Positions 21,775 to 33,479 of a stretch of 64,000 nt of DNA are shown piece by piece. This DNA comes from Massospora cicadina. Lineage: Eukaryota > Entomophthoromycota > Entomophthoromycetes > Entomophthorales > Entomophthoraceae. Both the position numbers and the translations under genes were made by a program. The notes beneath the pieces are model-generated. The model was not told the DNA's origin. It was given only the letters and a program-made list of their open reading frames with translations, and searched no databases. The stretch's first letter is position 1. The number at the start of each line of letters is the position of its first letter. The stretch spans positions 1 through 64,000 of the forward strand of contig JAKSZP010017382.1 of NCBI GenBank assembly GCA_022478985.1. The letters run 5' to 3'.

Positions 21775-24700
21775 ATGGGGGAAACCTTCACTCTAGAGAT
21801 GCTGAATATCGCCAGACTCAAGGCCTCCCCATCCTGGGCTAGGAAACTGAGTTTTTTACAAAACAATTTACCCGTGGATATCCTGACCATCCAGGAGTCC
21901 CACTGTCCATGAGGTTCCAAGGAAGCTTGGAAAACAATGCTCCTACCATCCCTATCCTTTTGGTCGAAGCACTGTGGGGTGCTAATTCAGAAAAAAATTT
22001 TATTCAAATTTACATCTTCAGAAACATTCCTAAATGGCTGAGTGCTCATTGTCACCTTCTCATGGGCCGATGTTGCACACATAATTGTCAACATTTACGC
22101 CCCAAATGGTGCACATGAGCGTTAGGAATTTTTCATATCGGTCAAATCCCTCCTGCTACCCCCCAATTCTTTCCTAATTGGCGACATGAACTGTTGGCTA
22201 ACCTCACCAACAGACCGGTGGCCGCCCTCACCCCACGCCCCACAGGGTCACATAGAACTACGCGTTCTAAAGGCCACCCTTGGGTTAATAGATGTGCTGC
22301 TGCGACATGCCCCACTGCTCAAAAACATGACGCATCCCCACATCCACAACAGCCAATTAAGGTCCATGACCTGCATCGACCTTATTCTAGCGCCGGCGAA
22401 ATTCCAACCCCACATCTCCCACTTCAAAACAACGAAAATAAAATTCTCCAACCACTGACTGGTCTCGATAACATACCACTTACCTGTCACAGTTGCAAAG
22501 GCCCCACATTGGTGCAAAATCCGCTATTCAGAGCTCGCGTCACCAGGATTTTCCACGTGGGTGGAAGAGGCAACTTTGGCAAAATCATTTGTTGCACCAT
22601 TTTGTGCGGACCCCATTTCCACATGGGCAACTTTCAAAGAAGATACCATCCGCCACTATCGCCATGTCTCATCCAGACGCTCATGAGCCACATCAGCAGT
22701 TATATCGCGTGCGCTTGTGGAATTGGCCCACTTGGAGTCCAACATTCCAGCCTCAGGATATAGCCCTGCATGAGGCCAGAAGTGGGCGGAGGCAGCCGCC
22801 CACCTCAACGCACTTAAAAGCCAACACAAACATCGGGTTTGTGTCCTATACAGGGCCACACGCATCACTAAAGGTGACAAGTGCACCTCATACTTCTTCA
22901 AAAAAAATTTTGCACCACGCTAGAGTGTGGCCTGCACACAGGTGTGAAGATCGGATAATTCTATTGTGGACACACTGGCTGAAGTGGCAATCGAGATGCA
23001 AAGATATTACTCCAAGTTATACTGAGCCAAACCAATTCAACTGGCTGAAATGGCAGAATTTCTCAACCAAGCTCATATCTGCACCATTTTCTGATACCCA
23101 GAAATAATGAATTTAATTACTCCAAACGAATTATGGACTACCATTCGCGGTGCGCCAAACTGAAAATGCCCAGGCCCAGATGGCATTCCATATGAGTTCT
23201 ACAAAAAATATTTTAAATATATATCCCCATTGCTGCTAGCCTCACTCAACCAAAGCCTGTTGGAAATGCGCCTCCTACCAGGAGGACATGAGGCCTTTAC
23301 GGTCACACTCTTCAAGAAAGGGGATAGGCTAGACTTAGCCAACTGGCGCCCCATTTCTCTAACAAACACAGACACCAAAATTTTAACAAAAATCATGGCT
23401 AATCGTTTAGGGACTGTAGCATCTGCCACCATCTCCCCAGAACAATTTGGTTTCATCCCCAGAAGGTCGATTTGGGATAACGTGCACTCTGTGGCTAATG
23501 TGTGTCAGTCCACAGCCTCTGGGGCACTTGTATTCTTGGACCAACAAAAGGCCTATGATAGAGTAAACTGGGAATACCTTAGGGCCTGCCTCCAACAATT
23601 CCGCCTACCTCCCGCTTCATTAACTGGGTGATGCTGCTCACGGAATCTGCAACAATGGCAGTGCGCGGCCCAGGTTTCCTAACGGAAGTAGTCCGTCCTC
23701 AAAGGGGCCTGTGACAAGGGGACCCCCTGAGCCCACTCTTATACAACTTCAGCCTTGACCCACTACTGCGAAATGTGAATGCCCAACTCACTGGGGTCCA
23801 TGTGCCAGGCCAAACCCCAGTCAAGATGATGGCATTTGCAGATGATTGCGTGGTGGGGGTGTCTAAAAACAAAGATGCGCGCGCGCTTAAAGCCCTCATC
23901 CAGGAATATTCCTGGGTAAGCAACGCGGCACTGAATGCCTCCAAAACCGAAATCATCCTCCTTGGTCAGTTTCAGAACTGCTGGGCCCCAGCAAGTAGTT
24001 CCCAACCCGGCCCATCTGCTCGCCCACGTCCACGCCTTACTAACTCAAAACACACCGCTCCACTGGTGCTCCCCTTTGTGCCACGACCTACCATAGGACC
24101 GGTACGCCATCTGGGCGTGTGGTTGGAGGCAGGTGGATACGCGTCAGCAGTAATGGAGTGCCATATACTGGACAACGTGACGAAGCAAATCGCCTCTCTC
24201 AGAGCCCACCCTACTTCCCTCACTGGCAGGGTTGTTATTGCCAACTCTATGCTCTTATCTAAATTCTGGTTCGGAGCCCACGCCATCCCCTTCTCCCCAT
24301 GCTTCTTCAAATCCCTGTATGCTTTTCTACAATGTTGGCTTTGGTCAGGCCGCCCTCCATCAATACGGCTAGAGGTCATGTTTGGCCCTCATCATCATGG
24401 TGGCATGGGCCTACTTGACTTCAAAAGCCCATGCCGCCAAGATCCTGGGCACCTGGATTGTGGCCGTCACTGCTCCTACACTCCCATCCCAACACTGGTC
24501 CCGCATGGCCCACTCCAACTTCTCCCGAGCCTTGGGCCTCAACAATCCATCAAACCCCCACTCCCTGATGAAATACCTCGCATCACACACATCAGCCACA
24601 GGTCCTCACGGGACCAAAACCCACTACAAACGAATCCTACTCTCCATGCGAAGCGCAGAGTGGAGAATTCGTATTAGTGGACATACAACCCAAAGAGGCT

Positions 24701-25212
24701 GCCCCTCTCCTCAGTTCACACAAGAGGTACAGGGGCTACCCATCCATGATGGCGTGATCCCCATTCGACCCCAAGTCCTATCCAGGGTGGACTACCTGGA
24801 CATGATGGACATCCCTTATTCCACTGAGACCCAAAAGACTATCTGGAAATACGCACACCATCCTCTGTTGCAGCCTCAAGTCCGCTCCCATGTGTGGCAC
24901 TGCCTGAGGCGGGTGTATCGTACAGCTGAGCGCTCTAATGCTTTACACTCATCCTGTGTCGTGTGTGGCCAGTATGGAACGCTGTTTCACCGCCTGGAGA
25001 AGTGCCCCACCTCTAAAGTAATATGGCGCGAAGTCCAACGTCTACTAGGCCAGGATCAAACACATCCTTCAGTCTGTCAAGAGATATGTTTGCTTCATCA
25101 ATGGCCTCCCCCTCCCACCCTCCCTCCGTGCTCTGGTGGTTGCAATCGCCATGTGGACTATCCACACGATTGTCTTGGATGCCATCGCTGGATCCATCCC
25201 CACCCTCCCTGA
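21775..25212 (+). pseudogene. LINE-2 ORF2 (endonuclease, reverse transcriptase, zinc finger)
   Basis: Starts with ATG at 21775 (MGETFTLEMLNIARLK). The endonuclease contains VDILTIQESHC, IGDMNCW near 22174-22200, and TCIDLILA near 22370. RT spans about 23160-24380: CPGPDGIPYEFY, LFKKGDRLDLANWRPISL, GALVFLDQQKAYDRVNWEYL and AFADDCVVG near 23830-23860. The C-terminal part 24382-25212 carries C-x2-C-x7-H-x4-C at 24955-25005 (CVVCGQYGTLFHRLEKC). Stops at the Arg-type positions after SHCP, in IKFSNH and in QPRGL, plus frameshifts, break the frame. Domain order is that of the L1 superfamily. Confidence 0.85.
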
Positions 25213-25430
25213 AGCTGTCCACAGATTCCGGTCTCATTTGGTGGATCACTTTCAAGCGTGGATGTTTGGATATCTCCCACCGCGTCGCCAACAGCTGGTC
25301 TCCTCCTGGTTCCCAGTCTGGTTCATCAAATCAGACCCCTTCCTCCACACGTGCTCATAGTGGCTACGTCCCCTTCACACGTTCCCTCCCCCTTCCCATA
25401 AGTGGCGTTCCTGCTGGCAACAAGAGATAG

Positions 25431-25547
25431 CATCGCTTCTCTGGGGTGCCTCCCCTGGTAATAAGTTTTGTCTCATCTGAGTCATATTCGGAAGTGTCCG
25501 TCCCATGGTCAGCCTTCCTCGCAATAAATTTAGAATTTAAAATTTAA
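25431..25547 (+). other. LINE-2 3' untranslated region and AT-rich tail
   Basis: Contains cgtcccatggtcagccttcc near 25499-25518 followed by an aataaa-like word and an AT-rich tail. The same segment ends LINE-1 (minus strand, 8446-8500) and, with changes, the SINE. Confidence 0.7.
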
Positions 25548-25907
25548 AACAAAGATAGGCATGATTGGTTACTACAGTAAAGTGTACTCCAGGGATGTAA
25601 ACCTGAAAAAGCTTACACGCGTAAATGACTGCTAAACACTCTTTTTCAGTTATGATGGGATTACATTCATGGACATCAACATCTGACTGTAATAAGCCAC
25701 TAAGTGCTCAACCCCTTCGAATCTTGTTAAGAAAACACTGCCCCTACAGTGGAGGGCAAAGCGTCTCTCTGGATCTAAAAGGTTTTTCAAAATTGGGACA
25801 CATTAACAGTGGCGCCTGGGTAAGGTAATGCCTGAACTTATCAAAGGCTTAGCTGACATTTTCCAGTCCACTAAAATGATACTCCATTCTTGAAGAATAA
25901 AACAGTG
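25548..25907 (-). pseudogene. Element C RNase H, N-terminal part
   Basis: The minus strand resumes after LINE-2. It reads ITEKECLAVIYACKLFQVYI at about 25590-25650, the conserved T-E-K-E-C-L-A-V block, then FTVVTNHAYL where D-H-x-A-L is expected. Cut on the right by element D at 25907. Confidence 0.75.
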
Positions 25908-26515
25908 TGTTGAGAAACTGGTATGACTGGATGATAAGACATAAATTTAGCAGATCTTATTTTATGAGTCAAAATGAGCCTCGAGATTCAGGTGGTAGAT
26001 TATGTCAACTTAAGTGAATCAATTAAAAACTACTTAGTTCAAAAAATTGAAGTTTCTTTGCTGAAGGGAACTTTAAAGTCAGATAAATTATGTCAGCTAA
26101 AGTGAGTTGGTAGAGGTAGTATTAGTTTATCAAAAAAATGAATTCCACCAAAGCCTCAATGATGAGGCAGAATCAGATGAGTTCTGGCAAACAATTAGTA
26201 GCTAAGCTGAAGGGTGGAACTGACTAAAGCGACGAAGATATGAGTGGGAAGCAAAGACAATAGGGGAGGCTTTTTGTAAGAATAAAGAAGAAAGAGAGTG
26301 GATAGGACGAAGAAGGGTTTGCAAGCCGGAAGAGTATGCTAGTCTTAGTATTTTAAATAAAGTTTTACAGTTAAGGCGATTGCCTAATATTATATAAAGA
26401 GATTAAGTTTAGCTGAAATATCAACGATCTCCATATCAATTGTCCGTTGTTCAGTCAGCTTGACCCTGTGCAACTCCTACGGCATATCTCAAGTATATCA
26501 CCAAATTTATAAAGG
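25908..26515 (+). repeat. Element D 5' LTR
   Basis: Starts TGTTGAGAAACTGG; aligns to 31566-32172. The first 300 bp are almost identical to the 3' LTR, the remainder clearly more diverged. Confidence 0.85.
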
Positions 26516-26533
26516 TGGTGCTCACTACAGGGG
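26516..26533 (+). other. Primer binding site of element D
   Basis: TGGTGCTCACTACAGGGG immediately after the 5' LTR. It would pair with a tRNA ending ...CCCCUGUAGUGAGCACCA. I cannot identify that tRNA. The same site occurs in elements C and H and with one change in G. Confidence 0.75.
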
Positions 26534-26575
26534 GTTCATTGATCAACACCCTGAGAGCTCCATAACTGCTAAGCA

Positions 26576-27700
26576 ATGGCGCAGCAGGCTCAATTTGATG
26601 ATGAACTATCCCAGTTTATTTATTTATTTTAAAACGCGGGCTAAAACTTGCTGTGATACACTACTTCAGACGCAAAAAAGCTTTTTCAAGAAAATAAAGG
26701 TATAACAGATCATCTTGACAAGGCCTTCCACCAAGTGCACCTGGTGGGTTGCCAAGCCAGCTAAATTGCCAACTACTTGGATGACACTACAGAGCGGCTA
26801 CACTGTGCCGAGAATACATTAAATAGTGTTGCTAGAACAAAAGAGATTTGTTGTGATGAGCTGCCCCCATTTAACTGTGATGGAAACATACATGGATTTT
26901 TAAGCGGTTTAAATTTGCAGTGGAGGGGGTGTCAGATAGTCATAAGGATAAACTGTTGCTTTCCACTCTGGATTAGAGAGTGTAGATCAAGTTATATGTT
27001 ACCTTAAGAATATTACTATAACATATCATGAGTAGAAGGAGATTGTAGTCCGCCTGTTTAGGGGAGTGGCGAAGATGGCGCAGCGCAAGCTATTATATAA
27101 CAATATAATTTCTACCAAACGAGTCTTTGGTGGAGTTTGCGGAGCAATTTACATCTGAAGCCCACATGCTAGTGGGAGCCAAAATTGTGATTAATGAGAA
27201 TGTGGTCATAGTGATGACGGCTGCTGTCAAGCCATATCAAGAGCTGTATAACGCTATGGCCCACATTCATCAAGAAGATGCAGAGCTATTTTAAATCATT
27301 CTTTATCTATGCCGTCTCTATGTCACTCTTTGTGCTCCCAACATGGAATGCAAGGCCCTGCAACTGCCACTAAATCCCTGTCAAGAAATGAACCCCAATG
27401 ACTCAGTTATAATCCGTTGGGTAATACTCGCCCTCTTAATACTTAGGTGGGTCCTTTCCATCCTCCTTATGCCCAATCAGCTCGTCCTTGGCAAAATTAC
27501 AAGCCCTCATTTAACTTCCAATATGGACCTTCAGGGATGATGCAGAGAAGAAGCCGTTAGCAAATGCATGTTTCTCATGTGGCCAAAGAGGCCACTATGA
27601 GGCTAACTGCCTTGGAAAACTGCATGCTCATGCCATACACCTGCCCCAATCAAATAGGGAAAATCTTGAGCAGAGTATAGATAGGATGCTTTACCTCTGC
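26576..27700 (+). pseudogene. Element D gag with zinc knuckle
   Basis: Probable start at 26576 (MAQQAQFDDELSQF). Several frames follow, with capsid-like text around 27130-27320 (TAAVKPYQELYNAMAHIH) that matches a stretch of element H gag (TSAVKPYYKHYKVMAPYL). The nucleocapsid knuckle CFSCGQRGHYEANC (C-x2-C-x4-H-x4-C) is intact at 27569-27610. Confidence 0.75.
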
Positions 27701-28079
27701 CAATCCAACTTCATTTGTCCCTGATGATTCCATCAAGTTGGTTTGCATTGGTCCAGGTACTCACCCTAACAACTTATATCAACAAATCTCCTACGATATC
27801 ATGGACTCTAATCAAGAAAGAGATCAAAATAACACAAACTTGTAGTTCCGCCAAGAAGTAAAAGCACCATATGCCTGGAAAACCTTGAGCAAAATGGTAC
27901 AGTTGAAGTCGGACCCTCACCGCATGTTTCAGCCTTAAAGGGGGTGAACGTGGCGATTCCAATAGAGAAAATTGTCCAGGAGTATTATCATGTTGGCGCT
28001 GGTATTGTCACTTTTCTTGATAACAAAAAGCCCTCAAATGTCCATGTACGAAACACCAACGGTTCATCTTATTTAGAGT

Positions 28080-28345
28080 GTACATAATGTGATATTTTTG
28101 TTCAAGATACAAAAATTCGAGCTATTAAAGATACTGGAGCTCCAGTGAATATTATATCCACCTAGCTAATGGCTAAGCTTCCGCTTAAGCCTGATGTGGA
28201 ACACTGTGTAGTATATGGGACTGTGGGGGCACAGAGTATTGTGTCAAGGGCGCTTACAGTGCGTTGCCTCTTAGGCTTAGTTTGGTCAGTGCATCCACCC
28301 CAGTGGTGGTTCTGCCTAATAATAACTACAATATGTTGATCAGGG
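28080..28345 (+). pseudogene. Element D aspartic protease
   Basis: The active-site block AIKDTGAPVNIIST is intact, with the catalytic Asp codon at 28130. A stop follows soon after (TAG after IIST). The rest reads LPLKPDVEHCVVYG and VSASTPVVVLPNNNYN. Retropepsins process the Gag-Pol polyprotein. Confidence 0.8.
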
Positions 28346-28559
28346 ATATAATCATGTGGCACTTCGGGGCAGTGGCTAATATGGCTGGAGATACATTATT
28401 ATTTGGGATAGTGGATCCTAATCTATCTTACCTCCAGCGGAGTCCCAAAGGACCCCATTCGTTCCGGTAAATTCAATCTCATGTATAGCAACGGTGTGAT
28501 TCCTGTTTGATATTGGAAAATGAAGCGGAGAACCAGAGCCCTTCCTAGCCAGATTTCTG

Positions 28560-28870
28560 GATACAACGGTATTCCACTATGGGCTGCATGCGCTCTAAGC
28601 ATACCCTCTGTTCAAAAGACATAGAAGGGTCAGAACTCAAAATAAATGTCCCTGAAGGGCTATATGGGAAAGTGTGCCCTACAGAAATTTTAGCTCAAAC
28701 CCCATGTGGCTCTGAGGCTACTGTTAACAGATCATTGGGAAGTGAAGGTATTTCTAGGAAACCAGCAGAAGGAGTCTATGACGAGCCAAAGGCACCAAGT
28801 GGTGGCTTATTTACAATTAACTCTTATTGATGAAGTTACTGTATTCATAATTTTGGGTCTTGGGAGGACC
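28560..28870 (+). pseudogene. Element D protease-RT spacer, possible dUTPase-like domain
   Basis: Two frames: LKINVPEGLYGKVCP (about 28638-28680) and WEVKVFLGNQQKE with RHQVVAYLQL (about 28738-28815). Same pattern and position as the spacers of A, C, G and H. The catalytic dUTPase motifs are not recognisable. Confidence 0.45.
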
Positions 28871-28899
28871 TTGCCTACTTGTAAAAGCCTTTTCAGCGT

Positions 28900-29780
28900 T
28901 ATGACAATGGTTCCACATGAGGCTCTGACTGGACTGTCAGAGGAACAGAAAGATAGGGTGATGGCTCTGTTTGAGAGATATCAGGAATTTTGTATCCAAT
29001 GACCACAATTTGGGATGTGCGCATGGAGTAGTACATCAGGTAGACATAGGAGACGACCCTCCCATTTGGTCACAGCCCATCTAGTGCTCAAAATCTGCGG
29101 AAGAAATCATCTCCAATGTGGTAGATAAGTTGCTCGAACAGGAGATGTTAAAGCTGGCCAAGAGTCCCTGGGCATCTCTGGTGCTAATTGTAAAGAAGAA
29201 AGATGGCACTAACCGGGTGGTCATTGACTATAGAAAGCTTAATAGCGTCTAAAAAAGATTTATATCTGCTTCTGCGGATTAAAAACGCTTTAGATCAGCT
29301 GGGAAGGGCGAAAAATTTCTCTGACATGGACTTGATATCAGGGTATTGGCAAAATTGAGTTGCCAGCGGTGGAACGGGAGTAATATGCCATAATCACCTC
29401 AAAAGGGTTGTATGAGCTCACGCGTATGCCCCAAGGGTTGTGCAACGCCCTAGCTACGTTCCAGCGGGTTTGGAAACCATCATAGGTGATCTGAAGCTAT
29501 CATGAGTTCTAGTCTACCTTGATTATATCAAAGTGTTCTCATGGACATTTATATTTTATCTTAACCACTTGGAGCAAGTGCTCCACCGGCTTGCTGAAGC
29601 TAACTTAAAAATTAAGCCTCAGAAGTGTTACTTTATAATGAACAATCAAATACCTCAGGTTTGTGGTAGAATCCAAAGGGCTTAAACCTCAGCTGGAAAA
29701 GGTTGAAGCTATAAGTAAAATGACTTGGCCAAGTAATAAGAGGGATATCCAGGTGTTTTGGGGATGGTCAGTTACTTCTG
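28900..29780 (+). pseudogene. Element D reverse transcriptase
   Basis: Ty3 RT with SLVLIVKKKDGTNRVVIDYR near 29175-29235, then NFSDMDLISGYWQ around the first catalytic Asp (29315-29355). The Y-x-D-D block reads VYLDYIKVF near 29510-29540, so the second Asp is Tyr. LEQVLHRLAEANLKIKPQK follows at about 29570-29625. Many frame changes. Confidence 0.8.
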
Positions 29781-29829
29781 TTGGTTCATTCCTAACTTCA
29801 GCTTTATTGGGGCTCCGCTATTTTAGTTA

Positions 29830-30320
29830 TTAAAGAAAAACGCCACCTTTGACTGGACTGAACGTTATCAACACGCTTTCAATGTCTTGCAGACTGAATT
29901 TTCTAGCGCGCCCAACTACCAATACCCTAGTTTAAAAAAGGAATTCTATTGTGAAAATGGATGCTTCACTTTCCGCCATAGGGGAATTGTTGTACCAGAA
30001 GGATGATGACTATGTGGAGCATCCTGTTGAATTTTGTAGCCAAAGTTTAACTGTCATGAATGTAATTACACTGGGACTGAGTGGGAGTGCTTAGCGGTGA
30101 TTTATTCATAAAACAGTTCCAGGTATATCTTAACGGAGAAATATTCAAGGTGGTAACGGATCATGCATCATTGCGTTGGCTGCGGAATATTCAGGTACCC
30201 AAAGGACGGCTCACATGATGGCATTAAAGCTCCAAATGTATGGCTTTGATATAGTAAATCAGCCAGGGGCGAAATATCAGAATGTAGACTGTCTCTCGCA
30301 ATTACCAATGGTCACCTTCA
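29830..30320 (+). pseudogene. Element D RNase H
   Basis: Text includes ATFDWTERYQHAF (29850-29885), a D-A-S-like start near 29960 and, after frame changes, HASLRWLRNIQVPKGRLT and YGFDIVNQPGAKYQNVDCLS (30240-30300). Confidence 0.75.
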
Positions 30321-31510
30321 CAGCAGATTTGGCCAACATAATGTACAAGAAAATGACTATGTACAAATATCACAATGAGCTGCCACAAGTGATCAAAGCA
30401 TTAGATGGGCTTTGCCGCGACACCTTCTTGCACAATGGGGAACTATATAAGGGAATTGGAGAACCAACACTGAGCTTCCCAAAACCTCTGCCAGGCCAGC
30501 AATTATCTTGGATGCACATAGGGCGGTAGTTCATGGAGGATTGCAGAAAATGTTGGAGTTTTTGCGACCCTGCTAATACTGGGATAGCATGCACTACGAT
30601 GTGCTCGAGATGGTTGCTTATTGTCACCAGTGTCAAGCGGAGAAACCTTTCCACAAGAAAACTACTTTTCAGCTGGTTAAGCCCCGTTTCACGTGGCACA
30701 CTGTTTCCCTTGATGTGGTGGTCCTCTGCCAGTGGGGGAAAATCGCTCCAAGCATATACACATAGCCATATGTCACTTGACCAGGTGGGTGGAAGCAAGA
30801 GCGATCAAGGATTAAAAGCTGTAACCACCTCTTAGTTCATTATGGAGTGCGTCATACAGCAACATGATAGTCTGCAGTTTATTCTCATGGACAACGGAAC
30901 AAATTTCAAGTTTCATGCCCTTCCTAAGAAGAATGAGGTGATGGCTGTCCACAGGGTTTTAACTATCCCATACCATTTTGAATCCAATGAGATGGTCAAT
31001 TGGGTCAATGGCACGTTGATGAACATTTTCTGTAAGTTTGTGAATGATCAGCCCCTTGGCTGGAGTACCCTGCTATCCACTGCCATCTTTGCATATAATA
31101 TTAGCTATCACTTATCATCAGGGAAAAGTCCCTTTCTAATTACTCTTTGGAAGACATCCAGCTTTGTCAGCATTGCTTTATTTTTGTGTGGAGGATGCCG
31201 GTGGAGTAGTGCATCATCGCTATTTGATTAACTTAATGGACATGCTTATAAAACTTAATACTGAAGCATATTGCACTAGTTTAGCTAAAAATAATTTGTA
31301 ATTAGGCGGCTGACTAAATTAGAGGTAGTGGAAACCCACGGTTTGCTGTAGAAGATCATGTCCTGTTCAACGACCAATATGGGTTTGGAAGAAGGAACAA
31401 TCTTGCTAGCATATGGACTGTACCATTTGAGATAATTGAGAGGACTGGTATTGATGCTTACTCCATTAATGAACCCGCAGGTGGTCAGATTCTCAGCTGA
31501 GTACATGCAA
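30320..31510 (+). pseudogene. Element D integrase
   Basis: Zinc region with CHQCQ near 30625. Core with VSLDVV near 30705 and LMDNGTNFKF at about 30882-30912, which has the second Asp. The catalytic Glu region reads SNEMVNWVNGT instead of S-N-x-x-x-E-R-x-N-G-T, so the Glu appears lost. C-terminal GPY/F-like module at about 31380-31500 (YGFGRRNNLASIWTVPFEII). Confidence 0.75.
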
Positions 31511-31552
31511 AGTTCCTTTGGTCATATAATCATTAGGAGTTTTAATGTCCAG

Positions 31553-31565
31553 TCAAGGGGGGTAA
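31553..31565 (+). other. Polypurine tract of element D
   Basis: tcaaggggggtaa abuts the 3' LTR. Confidence 0.75.
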
Positions 31566-32172
31566 TTTCAAGAAACTGGTATGACTGGATGATAAGACAT
31601 AAATTTAGCAGATCTTATTTTATGAGTCAAAATGAGCCTCGAGATTCAGGTGGTAGATTATGTCAACTGTAAGTGAATCAATTAAAAACTACTTAGTTCA
31701 AAAAATTGAAGTTTCTTTGCTGAAGGGAACTTTAAAGTCAGATAAATTATGTCAGCTAAAGTGAGTTGGTAGAGGTAGTATTAGTTTATCAAAAAAAATG
31801 AATTCCACCAAAGCCTCAATGATGAGGCAGAATCAGATGAGTTCTGGCAAACTATTAATAGCTAAGCTAAAGGGTGAACCTGACTAGAGAGACGAAGATA
31901 TGAGTAGGAAGCAAAGACAAGTTGAGGAGGTTTTTTAAGAGTAGAGCAGAAAGAGAGTGGTTAGGACTAAGAAGGGAATTGCAAGCAGAAAGAGTCTTCT
32001 AGTCATTTTAATAAATAAATTAGTGCGTTTGAGGCAATTGCCTCATATCATATAAAATTTATTAAGTTTAGTTGACAGACCAACTATCACCAAATCATCT
32101 TTCCGTTGTTCAGTGGTTTTAAACCTGTGCAACTCCTACAGCGTATCTCAAATATATTGGCAAATTATAACA
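31566..32172 (+). repeat. Element D 3' LTR
   Basis: Ends ...ataaca followed by the target duplication cagtg. Partner of 25908-26515. Confidence 0.85.
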
Positions 32173-32177
32173 CAGTG

Positions 32178-33050
32178 GTTCACCAATTTTTGCTGAAATC
32201 TTCTATGAACTAGTGGTAGTCACCAATCATTTTAAGCTAAAACTTAAACATTGCGCTTGCTACTTGGCAGCGCCATGTGTTCAATCACTTCAATCCGAGC
32301 CAGCTGGGGCCACAAGCCATGTTATCAATGATGAACCCCATGTATTACAGTTGCTCCTGATAAAAATTACACATAGTGTCTTATTTAAACTCAGCCTTAG
32401 ATAGACGGCGGAATACTTCTAGTTGCTGTAAGTGCTCATTAAATGTTCTAAAAACACATTTATATCATTCAATTAACAAGGACACAGGAACCTGTAGATC
32501 GCCAAGGATGCTGTCCATAGCCCTCTGAAAAGTTACAGGGGTGTTGCACAGCCTTTGCGGCATCTCATAGACTGGTAGAGACTTGAGCAGTGAGCATTGC
32601 ACAGTTTTTTTCACTGGGGCAGTTCTATCTGCCAGTAGCCAGAAAATAAATTCATAGGCGAGAAATTTTGCGCCCCGCCCAAATAGTCTAGCACGTCAAT
32701 AATCCACAGTAAAGGATAAGAATCATATTTGGTAATCCCATTAAGCTTCCAATAGTCTACAACCACGCGATTAAAACATTTTTCTCTTAATGATCAACAC
32801 CAGAGAGGCCCAAGGACTCTTGGAGGGTATTAACAGCTTGTGTTGTATAAAATGATTACTCTCAGCATTAATAACATAATCTGCCACTTAAGAACGCATA
32901 ATAATCCAGAAGTAAATTGGCAGATAATTTCTGATATTGAGTTGGTGAAGGACATCATGTGCACACCCCAAATTACATTCATCTTAGGCAAAAATAATGC
33001 TGTACTTGTCAAAAAGGGATAGCATTCTTACCTTTTCAACCTCAGTTAAC
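32178..33050 (-). pseudogene. Element C reverse transcriptase
   Basis: Minus-strand RT resumed after element D. LEVFRRLSKAEFK and YMGFIID lie at about 32290-32450. MPQRLCNTPVTFQRAMDSIL lies at about 32500-32570, the M-P-x-G-L-x-N-A-P-x-T-F-Q block. The N-terminal side at 32650-33050 is degraded. Confidence 0.75.
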
Positions 33051-33149
33051 CCTGTTAAGCTCTCCCAGGTTACTATAGAGCAGACAAATTTCTCTACTTC
33101 GCTGCTAATGCTGACTCATCAAAGTGGCCATAATAAAATAATTTTTTAC

Positions 33150-33420
33150 GTATTCAACAGGTAACATATGCACAAAAGCAACAATCTGGTGTATCTTTTC
33201 CTGAATAGGGTAGGCATACAGATTAGCCAAAAGCACTCTAATTTACCATGATCAGGGAGGATAATCCCATGAGTAGTGACTTGTTCCAAACTTAGAATGG
33301 CATAATGGCGCAAATATCTCGCCATATAATCCTTGAGGGATTTAAAATTGTATTCCAGTCCCCATTATCACCTGATGGCCTGACAGAATGGTTAAATTAA
33401 AACTAGCATGAAGCGAAATC
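33150..33420 (-). pseudogene. Element C protease-RT spacer, possible dUTPase-like domain
   Basis: Minus-strand frames give GHQVIMGTGIQF, IPQGLYGEIFAP, and VLLANLYAYPIQEKIHQIVA in order. Same domain pattern as in A, D, G and H. Stops and frameshifts are present. Confidence 0.45.
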
Positions 33421-33479
33421 CAATTGACTCTACAATCTGGTTGAGTATTTTCACATACAGGCTTGAATCTGATATAGTC

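Larger units (their letters stand above)
20258..25547 (+). mobile_element. LINE-2: full-length L1/Tad-like non-LTR retrotransposon
   Basis: 5290 bp between perfect 18-bp target duplications, inserted in element C RNase H. It has a short 5' UTR, ORF1, ORF2 and a 3' UTR ending in an AT-rich tail (tttagaatttaaaatttaaa) instead of poly(A). It is the same family as LINE-1 and noticeably better preserved, including an intact FADD in RT. ORF2 has at least four in-frame stops or frameshifts, so this copy is not autonomous. Confidence 0.9.
25908..32172 (+). mobile_element. Element D: complete but decayed Ty3/gypsy retrotransposon
   Basis: 6265 bp with two LTRs of about 608 bp, a primer binding site, gag, protease, spacer domain, RT, RNase H, integrase and a polypurine tract on the plus strand. 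The 5-bp target duplication cagtg lies at 25903-25907 and 32173-32177. Every coding domain has stops or frameshifts. Confidence 0.9.
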
